Shown here in pieces: positions 14,103 to 27,259 of a stretch of DNA of 64,000 nucleotides (its first letter is position 1; each line of letters starts with the position of its first letter). The notes beneath the pieces were generated by a model that was not told where the DNA came from, did no database searches, and worked only from the letters and a program-made list of their open reading frames with translations. The stretch comes from Hyperoplus lanceolatus (lineage: Eukaryota > Chordata > Actinopteri > Uranoscopiformes > Ammodytidae), in NCBI GenBank assembly GCA_026929865.2, contig CM049413.1, forward strand, positions 17,222,001 through 17,286,000, given 5' to 3'. A program made the translations under genes and the position numbers.

Positions 14103-15165
14103 TAAATCACCAAATAACCTCTCTAAAAGGTACCCTGCAGTGGCCGTCATTCACAAGTTGAGCTCAACTGTTCTGTTTTGACCTTGTCTTTCTGAACTTT
14201 TGGCTGCATCACAAGGTCTTTCACAGGAGATTGGGGCTTGCTTACAAAACTTACCGTGATTATCAGCACCTCTAGGACTTCCTATTCATGTTAACACTCG
14301 TTTAGAGGCTCATCCCAAAGGACAGTCTCAGAAGATGATGCAATCTCTAATTTAGTTTACATTTGTATCATTATGTATATGAACATTTTTCTATATTTCT
14401 TGAAAAAAAAAATACCTTGGCTGTTTTTGCCGCTTCATGGTCTACTACATACTGATATAAATGTGTATGTTGGTTTTCAATAAACTTCCAACACATTAAA
14501 GCCACAAACTCCTCAAAAAGTATAATATTTTGGAATACAATCTCCAGTTGGTAATTTGGGAATGACATGTCTTTAAAAGAAAAATCACTGAAGTTCAGCC
14601 AAGGAAGGCTCAAGGTTAACACCTGGTTATACACAATGGTTATACAGCTGAACTTTGTGTTTATAGTAACTTAAATGATGCTTTGCAAATGCACATGTGT
14701 CATGGAAGCACTATTCTTTTTGTTGTAAAACAGGGGTTGAATGTTTTTTAATTCTTATTTTTAGAGAATACTTATTCAGGCTATTGGTCTTTGTAGATGT
14801 TGCCTACCCTGCATCCATGTTATATGTTCATTCGTTTTGCATTGTGGATACAAAGATGAGTGGTTATGTGTCTTGCCTGAGTTCACTTGAGGACCCTACA
14901 AAGTCAAAAAGATTACTGTAATTTCACAGTCTGAATGTGCACGCACCTTCGTGGGAGTGTGTACAGTACTTGCTCCTTTGTGTATGGGCCACTGTGTCCA
15001 GCTCCTTCTTGCCCGAACTCCAGTCTGTGAAGGTAATGAAGATCAATGAGAGGAACGATGGAGGCCGGCTAAGATCCAGGTACTGTCTCCCTGTTTCAGG
15101 CCAAAGCTCTATCGATCCCCTTGTGCTCCACTCCGCCAGAATCTGATAAAGGGCTTCTGTCCAAA

Positions 15166-15166
<1 letters not shown>
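14103..15166. other. Non-coding, no feature seen
   Basis: Short unrelated frames at 14,371-14,921. Nothing identifiable. Confidence 0.5.

Positions 15167-15255
<89 letters not shown>
15167..15255. repeat. (AC)n microsatellite
   Basis: About 44 uninterrupted AC units, followed after a short gap by AC-rich sequence. Thr-His or Cys-Val repeat frames through it are artefacts. Confidence 0.97.
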
Positions 15256-15257
<2 letters not shown>

Positions 15258-15684
15258 TATAGAATGCACACACTTGCACAAAACCTCACTCGTGCACTAC
15301 CAAAGTAACACTGCAACTTGTTGTGTGTAGTCCCTAAAGCTTGGGAAGCAGTTAAGCCTCCATAACCCCTTTGTTACAGTTTTCTGTCTCAAACACCTGA
15401 AGGAAAATGTACAGCTCACATTTCATCATTGTCAAATAATGCTGGCTGAGTGTGGCTATTTTTTTCCCATCTGCAGATTTCCTTTTGGTGGTGTTGCCTT
15501 CAAGTACACGTTTGTGTGCTTCTATCTACGTCAGAATGCAGACGGTAGAAACCAAAGTAAATCATGCATTCAAGTGTTGTTTTTGTTGACAATGATAAGT
15601 ACATTTTTAATGTCTGTTATATTATTTTAGTGATCAGTGGCGTCTACAGAATTCAGTTATGGAAGAATACTTGGAGTAAAAAAT

Positions 15685-15727
15685 CTCCTTCACTTGGAGT
15701 AAGGAATATTTACTCCAAGTGAAGGAG
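15685..15727. repeat. Perfect hairpin, 18-bp arms, at the 5' edge of a LINE fragment
   Basis: ctccttcacttggagtaa (15,685-15,702) is the exact reverse complement of ttactccaagtgaaggag (15,710-15,727), with a 7-base loop. The right arm belongs to the LINE fragment that follows: it corresponds to 'acccaaagtgaaggag' near 52,490 of the intact copy. The left arm is thus an inverted copy of the first bases of the fragment. Confidence 0.9.
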
Positions 15728-16138
15728 TTCAAGTACCTCAGGTTCTTGTTAGAGAGTGAGGGGACAATCGAACGGGAGAAGAATCGGAGCAGCGGAGGTA
15801 TTGTACTCGTTTCGACAAAACGAGAGCTGAGCCAGAAGGCAAAGCTCTCAATTTATCTGTCAGTCTTCGTTCCTTTCATATGGTCATGAAGGCTGAGCAG
15901 GGACCGATAGAACGAGTTTACAAGTTTTTTTTTCTCAGGAGGGTGGCTGGCGTCTCCCTTAGAGATATGGTGAGAAGCTCAGTGGAGCAGAGCCGCTGCT
16001 CTTTTGCGTGGAAAGCCAGTTCAGGTGGTTCGGGCATCTGGTAAGGATGCCCCCTGGCAACTCCCCAGGGAGGTATTCCAGGCATATCCAGCTGGGAGGA
16101 GGCACTGGGAAGACCCAGGACTAGGTGGAGGGATTATA
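15710..16138 (+). mobile_element. Rex3/RTE-like LINE fragment, internally deleted
   Basis: The fragment is collinear with about 52,488-52,980 of the LINE at 49.8-53.1 kb. It shares gaaggagttcaagtacctc, 'gagagctgagccagaaggcaaagc', 'ctcaggagggtggctggcgt', 'ggttcgggcatctggtaag' and 'agacccaggactaggtgg'. It lacks several internal segments and carries frame-breaking changes, so it encodes nothing. It represents the end of the RT region and the C-terminal region. Similarity stops at 'ggattata', about 145 bp before the LINE's normal 3' end, where a TATC array begins. It has therefore lost both its 5' part and its true 3' tail. Confidence 0.88.
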
Positions 16139-16152
16139 CAGAATCAATCAAT

Positions 16153-16351
<199 letters not shown>

Positions 16352-16353
<2 letters not shown>

Positions 16354-17206
16354 CCATTGGCCTTGTGTAATCAGATTATCATCATATATACATTTTAGGG
16401 GACAATTTCCAGTCTCTGAGCTCTCCAACCATAACACATAATTTCTGGGCTGAGTATTTCCAACAAATCCTGATAGATTCTAGTCACATTACTTAAATCA
16501 TTTTGTTTTAAGAGCTGTGCTAATATCGGTATATAATGATAGTCAGACAGAAACCAAATGTGTAGTCCCTGAATGAAAGGATGCCCCTATTGTAATCTCC
16601 TTCTTCAGATGTTGGGGTAGGATTTTATTTTCTTATACAGCAGTGCCAAGTTCCAACAGAAAATCCTCAAATTATCACATCATTCCCAAATGCCTTTTGA
16701 AATTTGCCCAAGATCTATCTCAATATGTTGTAAAAGCTGCTAATTGTCTCGCCTTTCCCAGAGAAAGTTAGTAGTTTAAGAGAGATTAGATAAGTGTACT
16801 TTCCAGACAAATAGCTCCTTGTTCTCACTTTATAGTCTTTAAAGCAATTAAAAGAGTCTGCGACTGCCAGAGCCTGGCTTGGTACTCCTTTTTCATTAGA
16901 AATGAGCAGGCCAAAGGAGGCCTTTCCCTGAAATGAGTCCTGAGCCAGTTTTGCATGTCTACCTCTGATGAGAAAGGTTAGGCCATACAGGAGCCTGAGC
17001 TGAACCAAATGGTAGTGTCTGAGCAAGGAATTTGCTACAGACTCGCAATTAGTATAACATTGCTGTTAATGCTCTCCGAACTGCACCAATTGCTTCGTGA
17101 TGCCAAACATGCATTGCATTAATTGACCTAATTAACATAGCTATGAGACAATAGAGCAGGATTGTTTGTCGACATGGAAGCGTACTACTTGTTATTCTTG
17201 TTCTCT

Positions 17207-17239
<33 letters not shown>

Positions 17240-20200
17240 GTGGGGGTTGTATATGTATTTGTGTGAGCAAGAAGGAGACAGAGAAAAAGATGACATATAG
17301 AAAGTGTACAATCAAGCAGACGTAAGCTTTGGGCAAATGTTAGCCTAAACCACCCTGTGTTTGCAGCTCCCTTTGCCAGAGTCTATTTCTCCGTCACAGC
17401 AGTCATTTTACTTCCCTGCCTTCTGTTTGTGAGCGAACAAGACAGGGAACTTGACAACTTGTGGGCATCTCTTCTGGCTCCAACGAGCATCTCATCTCTT
17501 TCCACCCTTCTTGGCGCTCCTTCTCCTTCTCCCTCCTGCCGATCTCTCCATCTTATCATTCCCTGCTTCCCCGTCTCCTCGGGCGAAGTTTAGGGAGCCG
17601 GCGCTCTCGGAACGGATGGATGAGGGGATGGTGGGTGGAGAGACAGGAAACGCTTGTCACCCATTACGACAGAGGAGAATCACATTATAGGATTCGCATG
17701 ACATTTTTTCCCGGGGGCGTCTGATATGCCCATCACACAGCCCAATCCACTTAGCAATGACGAGGGGCCACTTGACACATTCACGTCAACGTGTGAGGAG
17801 AAAACCCCCGGGGGAAGACAACTAAGGGGAGGCTGCGGGTGTGTTTGAGCATACTCAGTTGTGGAAATGCATGGTCAACATGCACATTCAAACTTCACTT
17901 CTTTCCTGCTCTAAAAGATAATGAACAATGCCATTAAATTAACCCTATTTATGTCAATGCAAAACTAAAAATGCAGGAGCAAGCATAACGGTGCTCAAGT
18001 GTGGTCTAATTGCCCCGATAGACTTTATCTGCTCAACTACTTGCTGAAGTTGAACACGCTCCGGTTGCATTATCATGAAGCACACATACGTACACACACA
18101 GAGATAGAGCAAACTCTGCCCTGGTGTCATACACTACCTCGCGGTGATGGTGTTATGCATTTTAATGTTGGGCCGAGGCCCCTCTCTACATAGGAGTGTC
18201 ACAGGGGCGAGGTTCGGTAACCTTGTGCTTTATTGTCTCGGGTGGGAAAATGGGTTTTATTCCAGGCTGAAGATGAGATAAGGCTCTGTCAGGAATACTG
18301 GCCTCCCTGCCTCTTACCCTCATCGCTGGAGGCTTATTGCGGCAGAGTGGACCAACGTTCCACCTCCCCCCCTTGCTCTGGCTTCGTATAGATTTTCCCC
18401 ACTGCCACTTTCATGACATTTGCTGCTCTCTTTTCTGCTTTGACTTTCATGTTCTGTGACTCTTTTTCCTCGCACCCTCAATTTCACCCGTCTTCATTAT
18501 GCCTTTCATTAAACCAGTTCTGATTTCATTGCGATCATTTATCATTCCGTTGCATGGATTCATTATCCGGATCTTTTAATGCTTTCCTCCCCCCTACACT
18601 TTCAGACATGTCTCAGTCTGACCCTGCAGTGAGATGACCCCAGTGCATTGAGATTGTACAGTAGCTTTCCGCAAGGTTTTTTTTGTGTGAGAGAAAGGCA
18701 AAAAAAGAAACGGATAGTGAGCAAGATTGCATATTTCCCACAGTCCAGATATTTGTTCCTTACCCCCTCATGCTGTCCCCTTATTGACTTCCAAAGCTGA
18801 GGCCATGTCCCATGGGGTCACATCTGGTGACAGGCATCCCTCCCTATAAATTGCCACTGCTGGATAAATATGTTTGCAGCTGTTAGCCAGTGCTGACACT
18901 TTACCACTAAGTGTCCCCTGTTGCCCAGGGTTGGCTGGCTATAAATTGTCCCGGGCTGAGAGGCGGGAGGTCTGCAGTGACTGTGTGACGCTACCCGATG
19001 TTAACACACATCCACTTCTCTTTTACACGCAGTGGTGAAAGAAGTTTGACCTCTGTATTGCATTGCATTTGCTAAACTAATGCAGTCTATTACAGCAGTA
19101 CTGCAATAAATCCTACCTTCAAGGAGGTGGTAAAGTTCAGTTTTCATGGACATATTTTTAGAGAGGTGTTGATTCAACTGTATGGTAATTATGGGGTTTT
19201 GTAGTGCTGTTGAACTACAGTACTGAATCATCTTTTTTAAACTTTGTCCTCCACCTTATCTATATCAATGAAGGCCGGTTAAAAAACTGAAAAAATAAAA
19301 CTCTGTATATTGCAGTACACTTCCTTGAGAAAATGCCTTGGGCTTTAAGGTTCCGAAAATATGAGAAACATTGCTCATATTAGCCGTTCAAATTAGCTCC
19401 ACCTGGACCAGCTGCAATGCACCCCCTTCCTTCTCGAACACCTGCTGCACTGCTAATTAGCTAACTTTTCTGTAACCTTGCTGCTCCTTCTGCTCCTGTT
19501 GGTGCTCATTTAACATTTCACAAGCAAGCTAGCCCCGCTGAAACTCAATTTGAGTTGCTCCAAAAGGACTTTGATGAGAAACAACCTTTTCCCTGTGGCT
19601 ACTTGCTGAAGACTGGCTCTGTCAGCCTTTCCTAATATCAACTATTCGGCCTTATATCACTTGAACCTGGAAGTGGACTTTTATTGTCCTGCTTAGCTTT
19701 CTTCACCCTGGGACCACAGTGGCTCTTTTTTTTAAAGGGAAATTCCTTCCTGTTCGGGAACACAGGCTTCACTTCACCAAGGTACGTGTTTGCTGGTTAT
19801 AATTTGTTGGCTGTGTTTGGTATTACGCTGCAAGATTTCTGAAGCTGCCGTTGAGTTGCTCTCCCAGGTCTTTCCCTTGGCCATGTCATAGTGTCTGCTG
19901 GCTGATAACTTCTGTCATGTCTCAGGCTGCTATGTGAACTTACTGTGGCTGTACTTATTTTGCTTTGGCTAATATACAATGTGATCTCATGTTGTTAATT
20001 TATGAAGATGAATATTGATGTTTGAGTAATAACGAGTAAACATTTCAAAGTGACATTGAGTTGTTGTTGGTGTTTCAGGGGTGACCTATTAGCTTAATGC
20101 AAACTTTGGCTTCAACAACATTACTTTTACCTTGTGCACATCCACACCATATGAAAGCTTAGCATGTGCCTTTTGTCGTACACAGGGAAGTAAGAGGAGT

Positions 20201-20532
20201 AGGCCTAGTTTAACTCAAAGCAACAGGATTATATGTTGGCTTGTTTAGCTATTTTTCCATATCATAATAGCATCTTGACTGCTGAGCTCCTCTTCTGCGG
20301 TGTACGTGGCTTCTACACTCAGCTGCACTCATTGCCAACCTTATAAGCTTATATCCATGTACTGTTGCTTATCAGTGCAACGTTCCAGAAGAAGAAGCTG
20401 TCTGCTCGCTCCAAGTCATAAAATGCTGTGTTTAATATGCTTTAGTTAATTAATCAATTCTGCATAACTCACTGCTTCATATCAGGTGGACTGCTGCATT
20501 TTGGTTTTATCATTCTTAATTTACTTTAGAAT
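16352..20532. other. Non-coding; (GT)n, possible conserved blocks, decayed repeat
   Basis: No gene accepted. A GT array lies at 17,212-17,239. The sequence at 16,700-17,160 (with 'cattaattgacctaattaac'), 17,730-17,900 and 18,100-18,900 is free of simple repeats and looks constrained, but this cannot be shown without alignment. Around 19,020-19,340 the wording (cagtggtgaaagaagt; tgtagtgctgttgaactacag) recalls a decayed fish inverted-repeat element, too diverged to delimit. GC-rich overlapping open frames at 17,357-17,724 are discussed under rejected items. Confidence 0.35.
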
Positions 20533-20775
20533 TAAAGGTCAGCTACTATGCAAAAATGCACTTTTTTCATGTTTTTTTTTCAAAATAATATATGGGTCCC
20601 AAATGTGTCTAGCTAGAGACTCCTAAAGTATGAGAAAAAACAACTCTCTTTTTCTCCACCTCCACATTTCTGAAAAGCTGTGTGCAATAGGCCCATTTAG
20701 ATTTCCCTCCCAATATGACGTAATAAGGGGAGAAGAAACACAGCTCTGCTCCTGCGTTGTACCATACGTTCTTTT
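20533..20775 (+). mobile_element. Diverged MITE-like repeat, copy 1
   Basis: Begins taaaggtcagctactatgca, then 'cactttttcatg', 'gtatgagaaaaaacaactctctttttctccacctcc' and 'cccatttag'. It shares order and wording with the copy at 23,931. The opening 'aaaggtcacctattatgca' type is a common teleost repeat start (from memory). The 3' boundary is not resolved and no coding sequence is present. Confidence 0.55.
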
Positions 20776-20799
20776 TATGAAGTCAAGTAATCTGTTTTC

Positions 20800-23700
20800 T
20801 TGAAAAGTGCGACCTGCTGACATGCAATGTGAAATATGAGAATATGTATTATGTTTTCACATTACTTCCTTGATTCAGACATACAGAGGTTACTCATTCT
20901 CCTGCCAGTTCAATGAAAGCTAAGTTATCTTTGAGGTAACCACCTTTTGACCTAAGCACCAGTCTCTGATTTAGCAGTGTAATAAGAAAATGCCTGTAAC
21001 GTCAAAGGAAGACAATGGCCCTGGATTTAATAAGTGGCATCACCTCACTCAAAATGCATCAATCATGCACCTTTTTTTCTTAAATAGCCAACTTAATACA
21101 TATAAAATTGAAAGTTTTTCATAGCTTACACTACACACAAACATTGTGTGCATGTGTGTGATGCTATCTTTGAGACATATCCAAGGGTATTACGTCTTAG
21201 TTTTTTTAACGCAGTGTTTGGGTTACACTCTATGCCTGGGGTTAGCACTGGTGGCTCGGCTCAAGGGTGCATAAGTGAGTAGGCGGGTGCCACAAATCAA
21301 CACTCTTGCCGCTAACCAAACATCACCAGAATGCCATCTCTCATCCCTTTTGTGGAAAGGGAGTGTTTTCATTTGTTGGACGTAGCTGCAGTTTAGCCCG
21401 ACTGTTTGATCTCAGATGAACAAAAGTCTCAAATGCCCCAAGCGACCACAGAAGTTAAGTTGGCTGTATCTGACAAATCCAAGAAGAATATATTGTGATG
21501 TGCCGCTCGTTGTCTCTCTATCTCACACTCAAAATAGCGAATTACATTTTCTGGACTGCGTTTGACACTGTACACACAGTGTACAGCAACCTTTTTGTCC
21601 AATTACTGACTCAAAACAAACATAGGTAGGTAAGATACTGATAAAATGTTGTACTTCTGACTCGTCAATATGGAGTATCGTCGGAACAGCGCAGTCTTTA
21701 TACAGAATATCTAGTTTCCTTCTGTATGTCTGAGATTTTGTGAATAAAGTCTGAAAAATAAAACGACAACAAAAAAAACGGCAACGTCCTTTAGCAGCAG
21801 TTCAATTTCTAATCCAGCTTTATACTGGCCCATTTTAAGAAAACATTTCTGTGTTAAGTGTGATGAACCAACCATACGTATAGAGAAGTCTATACGTATG
21901 GTTGTGTGACCAAGTTGGAATAAACCTGCTGAAACTTTGAGTTCAGAGGGGCGCATAATTTACCAAAACACCTTCAAATGCGTACCTCATAATTCGAGAC
22001 TCTGACATCATTTAACACGACTATCCGACATTGTAAGAATATTAACAGGTCGGAAAGATGAAAAAGCATAATACGTCACTGTCAAAGATTATCCTAAAAA
22101 GCAACAACGAATCTCATCGTCATCCAGATTCACTGTTGCCACGAAAACTGACAATATAACGAGTGGATGAGTCGGCAGGATTTTGATGCTGTTAGCTCTA
22201 ATTGCCTTGTCTAATTGTATGCTATTTCATATATGAAATCCACCTGAGCTTTGTGTGTCACATTACTCTTATGAATATAAGTAAGTGGTCAATATGACTC
22301 GGTGGGTAATGCGCCCAGGATGCGGGGACACACCACTTGTCTTTTTTGTGCACAGTGTGGAGCCTGGGCTGTAATTAAAGACGGTTCATTTCACTCTTCA
22401 TGTGGAGTAAAGGATCGTTTCATTCCAAAGACAATATTCTCACCCCTTGCCTGATTGATGTTGTGGGATAATTTGAACTGGTGTGCGTTTTGTGAGGGCC
22501 TGAGACAAATCTATTGTGCGGCTGTGAATGGCCTTTCTATGTCACCCCTCTCCTTCGTCAGCCTCAGTTGCCACGATACATCACAGATATGCTCCCTTTT
22601 TGCCTCACCTCCCTTATCTCTTTACTGTATTTTCCAGCGAGGCACAGGCTCAATTATGATTCCGAAAATACCAACTTCTATAAATGGTGACGGTTATAAA
22701 AATGTTGAGCATTGTCAACCGGTACTCTTTGTCCACTTTAGCAGCCAGATAAATAATCTGTCACATTGACACCTGCTTTAAACCTGCTGTTATGTAAGGA
22801 TGATCTATAGACGGGGCTTTTATTGCTTTTCAAAGCATATGATATTATTGCAACCTGCATCAGAGTAAGTCGAGAGACAAGCATGATCCTGCTTGATTTG
22901 CCGTGGGGTAAAGGCAAGTGTCTTTGATGCAGCAGACATGTGCAATGCAAGCAGTCTTGACATTAGTCTAAAATAGTTTCTCAGAGTGAACTTTTGATGG
23001 GTGCCTATCACACAGCACGACTTTGGTTAGCTGTGTGTGTGAGAAAGTGAAACTGCTGCCTTCAGCGGTGGTGCTTGGATTCCCCCTCTTCTGACACAGC
23101 GCACAGTCTTTTCTAGGTCAGGACGATCACAGCACTGCAGCAGCACACACAAGCTTGAGTGCATGACAGTGTAATCAAACAGAAGTGTAGATGTCTGTGC
23201 AATAAGTACACACAACATCCATACACAAGTTAATGCAAAGAAGAATCTTCAGTCGGTCTTAGGAAATGCAGAGTCAAAGACAGCTCTACTGTTATGCTGC
23301 AAATTGTGAATATCGGCATAAAGCATTAGGCAATTCACCTGTTCTCATCCTCTCCCTGATTGTTATAATACTATGTTTATACTTTTTTTTTCAAACACTT
23401 CAGATATGAATGGCAAATTATTATCAAAAAGGATTCAACTTACATGTTTGGAATTGTTCAAAGTCTGGTCCTGTCTTTGGTTCTGCTTAATTTTCTTAAC
23501 TATTACAATACGGCCACATGAATATACAGTATTACATTACAATACAAGTCCAAATTGTGATCCTGATTGCATTTTGATGTTTTTTTAATTTGTTTTTACT
23601 CAAACTAATACAGTAGCATGTAATTAGATTTTGGCTACATTTGCATGTGACTGACACCATTGCTGCCAAAACTACGTTAAGCAATTTGTTTAAAGTGATT

Positions 23701-23930
23701 ATGATTGGATGCTTTGAGTGTGGTGTGTTGTTTTGGGGGCAGCCAGGTTGTGCATTATTGAAGTAAGCAATGGATGCCTTCAGGATGCAATCAGCTGAAG
23801 GTCAAAACCTTTATCTGTAAGCTGTGGTGGATGAGTGCATTAAACTATTGTGATGCCGATCTGGATACGTCTGCTTGTTTGTCTTGTAGAGTTCATTCAT
23901 TATTACTGATGAAGTCACCAATCATCAACA
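20800..23930. other. Non-coding; hairpin and possible conserved blocks
   Basis: No gene seen. Contains the perfect hairpin at 21,869-21,904. Positions 22,140-22,480 and 22,590-22,960 are free of simple repeats and contain runs such as 'ggctgtaattaaagacggttcatttcac' that look like regulatory sequence. Conservation is untested. Confidence 0.35.
21869..21904. repeat. Perfect hairpin with 15-bp arms
   Basis: caaccatacgtatag (21,869-21,883) and ctatacgtatggttg (21,890-21,904) are exact reverse complements around a 6-base loop. It is too short to be a transposon by itself, and no T-tract follows. Confidence 0.9.
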
Positions 23931-24225
23931 TAAAGGTCACCTGCTATGCAATCTGCACCGTTTCGTGTTTTTTCAACATTAATGAGAAAAACCACCCTCT
24001 CTCTTTTTCTGTACCTCCACCTTTCTGTAAACTTGTGTTCCAAAACTTCTCAGAGTAAGAGAAGCCAGCCCCCTCCCCCCTCCCCCTCCCCCCCCCTCCC
24101 CTTCTCCTTCTCCTAAAGAGACTCTAGTCTAGAGGCTCTAATACAGAGGGTTTCAGACAGAAAAAAGGGAGATTTAGCAATGGCACTATGGGAAATATAA
24201 AGGGTCATTTTGAACCCTAAGCAAT
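23931..24225 (+). mobile_element. Diverged MITE-like repeat, copy 2, with C-rich tract
   Basis: Starts taaaggtcacctgctatgca, then 'gttttttcaacattaatgagaaaaaccaccctctctctttttctgtacctccacc', parallel to copy 1 at 20,533. After 'cagagtaagagaagccag' lies a pure-pyrimidine tract (24,069-24,115) with at least six runs of four or more C. The end is uncertain; the 'gaaatataaagggtcattttgaaccct' segment may be inside. Both copies are in the same orientation. Confidence 0.55.
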
Positions 24226-25874
24226 TAAGATAGTTTTCTAGTAGAAACCCAAATTGGAAAATTAGCACAATATGTGACTTTAATTATCTGCTAAAACAGA
24301 CCTGATCCTTGGGTTCTTTATGCAATTTCAATAGGCAACTTTCACTAAATCATCTCCATTTACACACCCCTCATCCATTTGCATTGCCCATATTAGAGCA
24401 TTTCTATTTATTAAGGACAAGAAAATAGTAAAATACCAACTTGTTTTGCAGTGCTGGTTGAGGCAGTTGTTGACTGCCATGAGATTACAGCCCAGAGACA
24501 GTGCAAGACAGATGAGAAGAGCAACTTGTTCTGAAGGGGCGGAGGGGTTTGTTTACAGAAGGAACAGGCTGCCATTATCCCAAATTAGTAGGCAAAGGGG
24601 TCAAATGGCTCCTCCTGATTAATAAAAAGGGGCTTGTCATCCAAATAGACAATGCCAAGCACAAATTAACCATCAGTTCTTGGGACACTAATTGTACGTT
24701 TAACGTAAACAAATTGCATTATGAGGTTCACTTGACTATTTAAATGCCTTATTTTAAAATCCCAAACTGCCTTTCCTTCAGTAGCCATTAAGGACTCCCT
24801 CACAAGAGAACGCCTTTCAACAAAGCAGCCAGATGAATGGAAAAGAGAATGGAGCCTCAGTGATTTGAAACGTCATTGATCAGCTGCCATGTCAGTGTCT
24901 GCCCTGTGCAGGAGAACATTTTGAACCTGCTATAGTGTGCATATCAAACCAAGACGAGTGCTACAGCTCCAAGAAATAGCCATCCCTCACATGAGACACC
25001 ACTGTTTGCCATCGAGAGAGAAAAAGGAGATAGAGAAAGAATGAAAAAGCTAAACAAACAAACAAACCCAAATAATGAGCATTCCCCTGGCTGATTTGAA
25101 TGCATAACTCATAATCTTTCACCACACTGCCTTTGTAGCACCCTCCCAGGAGTACCTGCTGCACTAAGTTTGCGAGCACAAGTTAGGTTGACCCCTTGTT
25201 CTGTGGGCTGGAGAGAAAATAGAGCCTGCAGATTACTATCAGTGGTGCCTCAGTGTGTCCCGACAAGAGTGACAACAACAGTTTATTTGACGGTATAGTG
25301 ATAAAGCCCTATTGGGTCACTGGCTGAATTAAGAGGAGAGATGCAGTAAGAGACATGCAATTCAAACAAAGCAAAAGTTTTCCGGCAGCAGGATGGTCAA
25401 GCTGTATACAATCCTGTGATGTGTTTTATTGTAGGCACCACAGGAAAAGCTGGAGCATCCTTTGGCTGTGTATGCCTTCTTGTGCCGGTCTCACACAGTA
25501 CGTTGTGACATCCAAGTCAAATCCATATGCGACACCGCTTAATCCCTCATCGCCGTTTCCACTGCAACACCAGCCTACGCTGAGATTTCCTGAGCTGATT
25601 CATCTGTTCATTTCTATTCCTCCACCTGTCACAGAGGAGGTACATGAAGTTTTCCAAGATATGTGTGTGGATGTGGCTCTTCTTGTCAAACTGTAGAGAG
25701 CCACAGAGACCTAACAACAATGTGACAAAGTTGCTCAACATGGCGTGAAATGACTTTCATTGCATTTTTGCATTAAAAGCACTGATAGAATGCATTTCTA
25801 ATACAAGAACCACAGTGCCCCAGGGAGCAGGCATGAGCACTGCCAGTCGTGCGAGGTGACGTGCAAGTGTTTTA

Positions 25875-25910
<36 letters not shown>

Positions 25911-27251
25911 AATTAAAGAGCGACGGTGTAATCAAAATGGCAGGAAACCAAATGAAACATGTCACATTTGCACTGTGACGTTCTCACACACATGCACACA
26001 CTCCAAGGCGCAATACTCCACTTGTTACGGTGTTAATCAGGATAATGTCGTCCAAGACAAAAATGCATCTTTACACAAAAGAAGACTTGACAAGTGCGTG
26101 ATTGTGTGCATGAACAAGGTGCAATGAGGCAGGCTCAAAGAACATTGGAAAACACGGCTTGCTATTGCTGTAATTGGACTGACTGCTGATGTCTGCGGTA
26201 GGCTTTATCAACCAAACAGGTATACGCATGATTTAAAATTATATTATATTTAACAAAAAATAATAGTCAGCCTAACTCATAATTATCTGTCCTTCTGTTG
26301 TGACTGAACGCAGATCTTGTTATACTTGATGACTGCTCAGTATTCAGAGAGGAGAAAACATTGAAAATACATCGGGGAACTACTTCGGCCCAGGGAACAG
26401 GCTTCACGAGAATCCCTATCTGCTCTAATGCCCCTGATGCTACCCTTGAGGAAGTCAGTTTGATCATTAAAAAAAACCATACAATACATAAAGCATCAAC
26501 CTGATTATGTTTCTTTTTACATAGACAGTTCACATCTGGCTATGCAATATTTCTGCTGTTGAAATGAAAACACAGGTTTGTCTAGTTGCAGATCTTTGTG
26601 AATCCAGCATCCTTTAGACAAAAGTCAGTTGTTGGCCCATTTGTATGCAGCTAGAGAGGTGGTGTTTGGTTGTACAGCCGCAACAGGAAAACTTGTATTT
26701 GTGGTTCAACTCAACCAAGGGAGTAGTAACAACCCACCACACCCAGCAGACAGGTGTGCTAGTGATCTGTGTCACATGAGTAAACAGGCACGTCACCGCA
26801 GCAAGGTGCAGCATTTCAATTCATTGCTGCTTAATCAATTTACAGGTTATACAACTAAGAATCTTGGACATTAATTAGGCTATAACTAAAAACTTAAGCA
26901 TTTTTTGTATTACTTTCAAAATGCTCTTATAATGTTTTAAAATAAATGGCTTTGGGTCCCTTGCAGAGGCTGCCAGTGATGTCTATGGTTCTCCTGCGTT
27001 GTATCTTTCTCCCCCTACAAGGCAATCAAATGAGCATCCAGAACTGTAATTTGCATGTCCATTTTGTGGCTGGACCAGCATTAGCCTACTCCCAGCCTTT
27101 TCTAATGAGTGTGTGACAAACCCACTAGGCTTCCGGCTTGCAACGCTCCCGCAATCCAAACACTATAGGCTACAATCTGTCAGGTGACTAACATTCAGAA
27201 GAATGGTGTTGAGGAAAATACCATTGGTACTGTATGTCTGTACAATTGAAC
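24226..27251. other. Non-coding; (GT)n at 25,877-25,909
   Basis: No gene seen. Frames at 25,355-25,696 and 25,849-26,127 are without domains, and the latter runs through the GT array. Positions 24,780-25,200 look single-copy. Confidence 0.45.
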
Positions 27252-27259
27252 ATTTGTTT

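Noticed and set aside
17357-17724. Three overlapping plus-strand open frames in a GC-richer patch with an upstream 'tgtttgcag'
   Set aside because: All three frames are open at once and Ser/Leu/Pro-rich, so openness reflects composition (few A/T stops), not coding.
19001-19340. Phrases recalling a common fish inverted-repeat element (cagtggtgaaagaagt)
   Set aside because: Too diverged to define ends or family by eye; mentioned only in the block description.
22455-22769. 104-codon plus-strand open frame in a repeat-poor region
   Set aside because: No domain, signal or splice context; the sequence looks non-coding and possibly regulatory.
25355-25696. 113-codon plus-strand open frame
   Set aside because: No recognisable motif, and an overlapping antisense frame is equally open.
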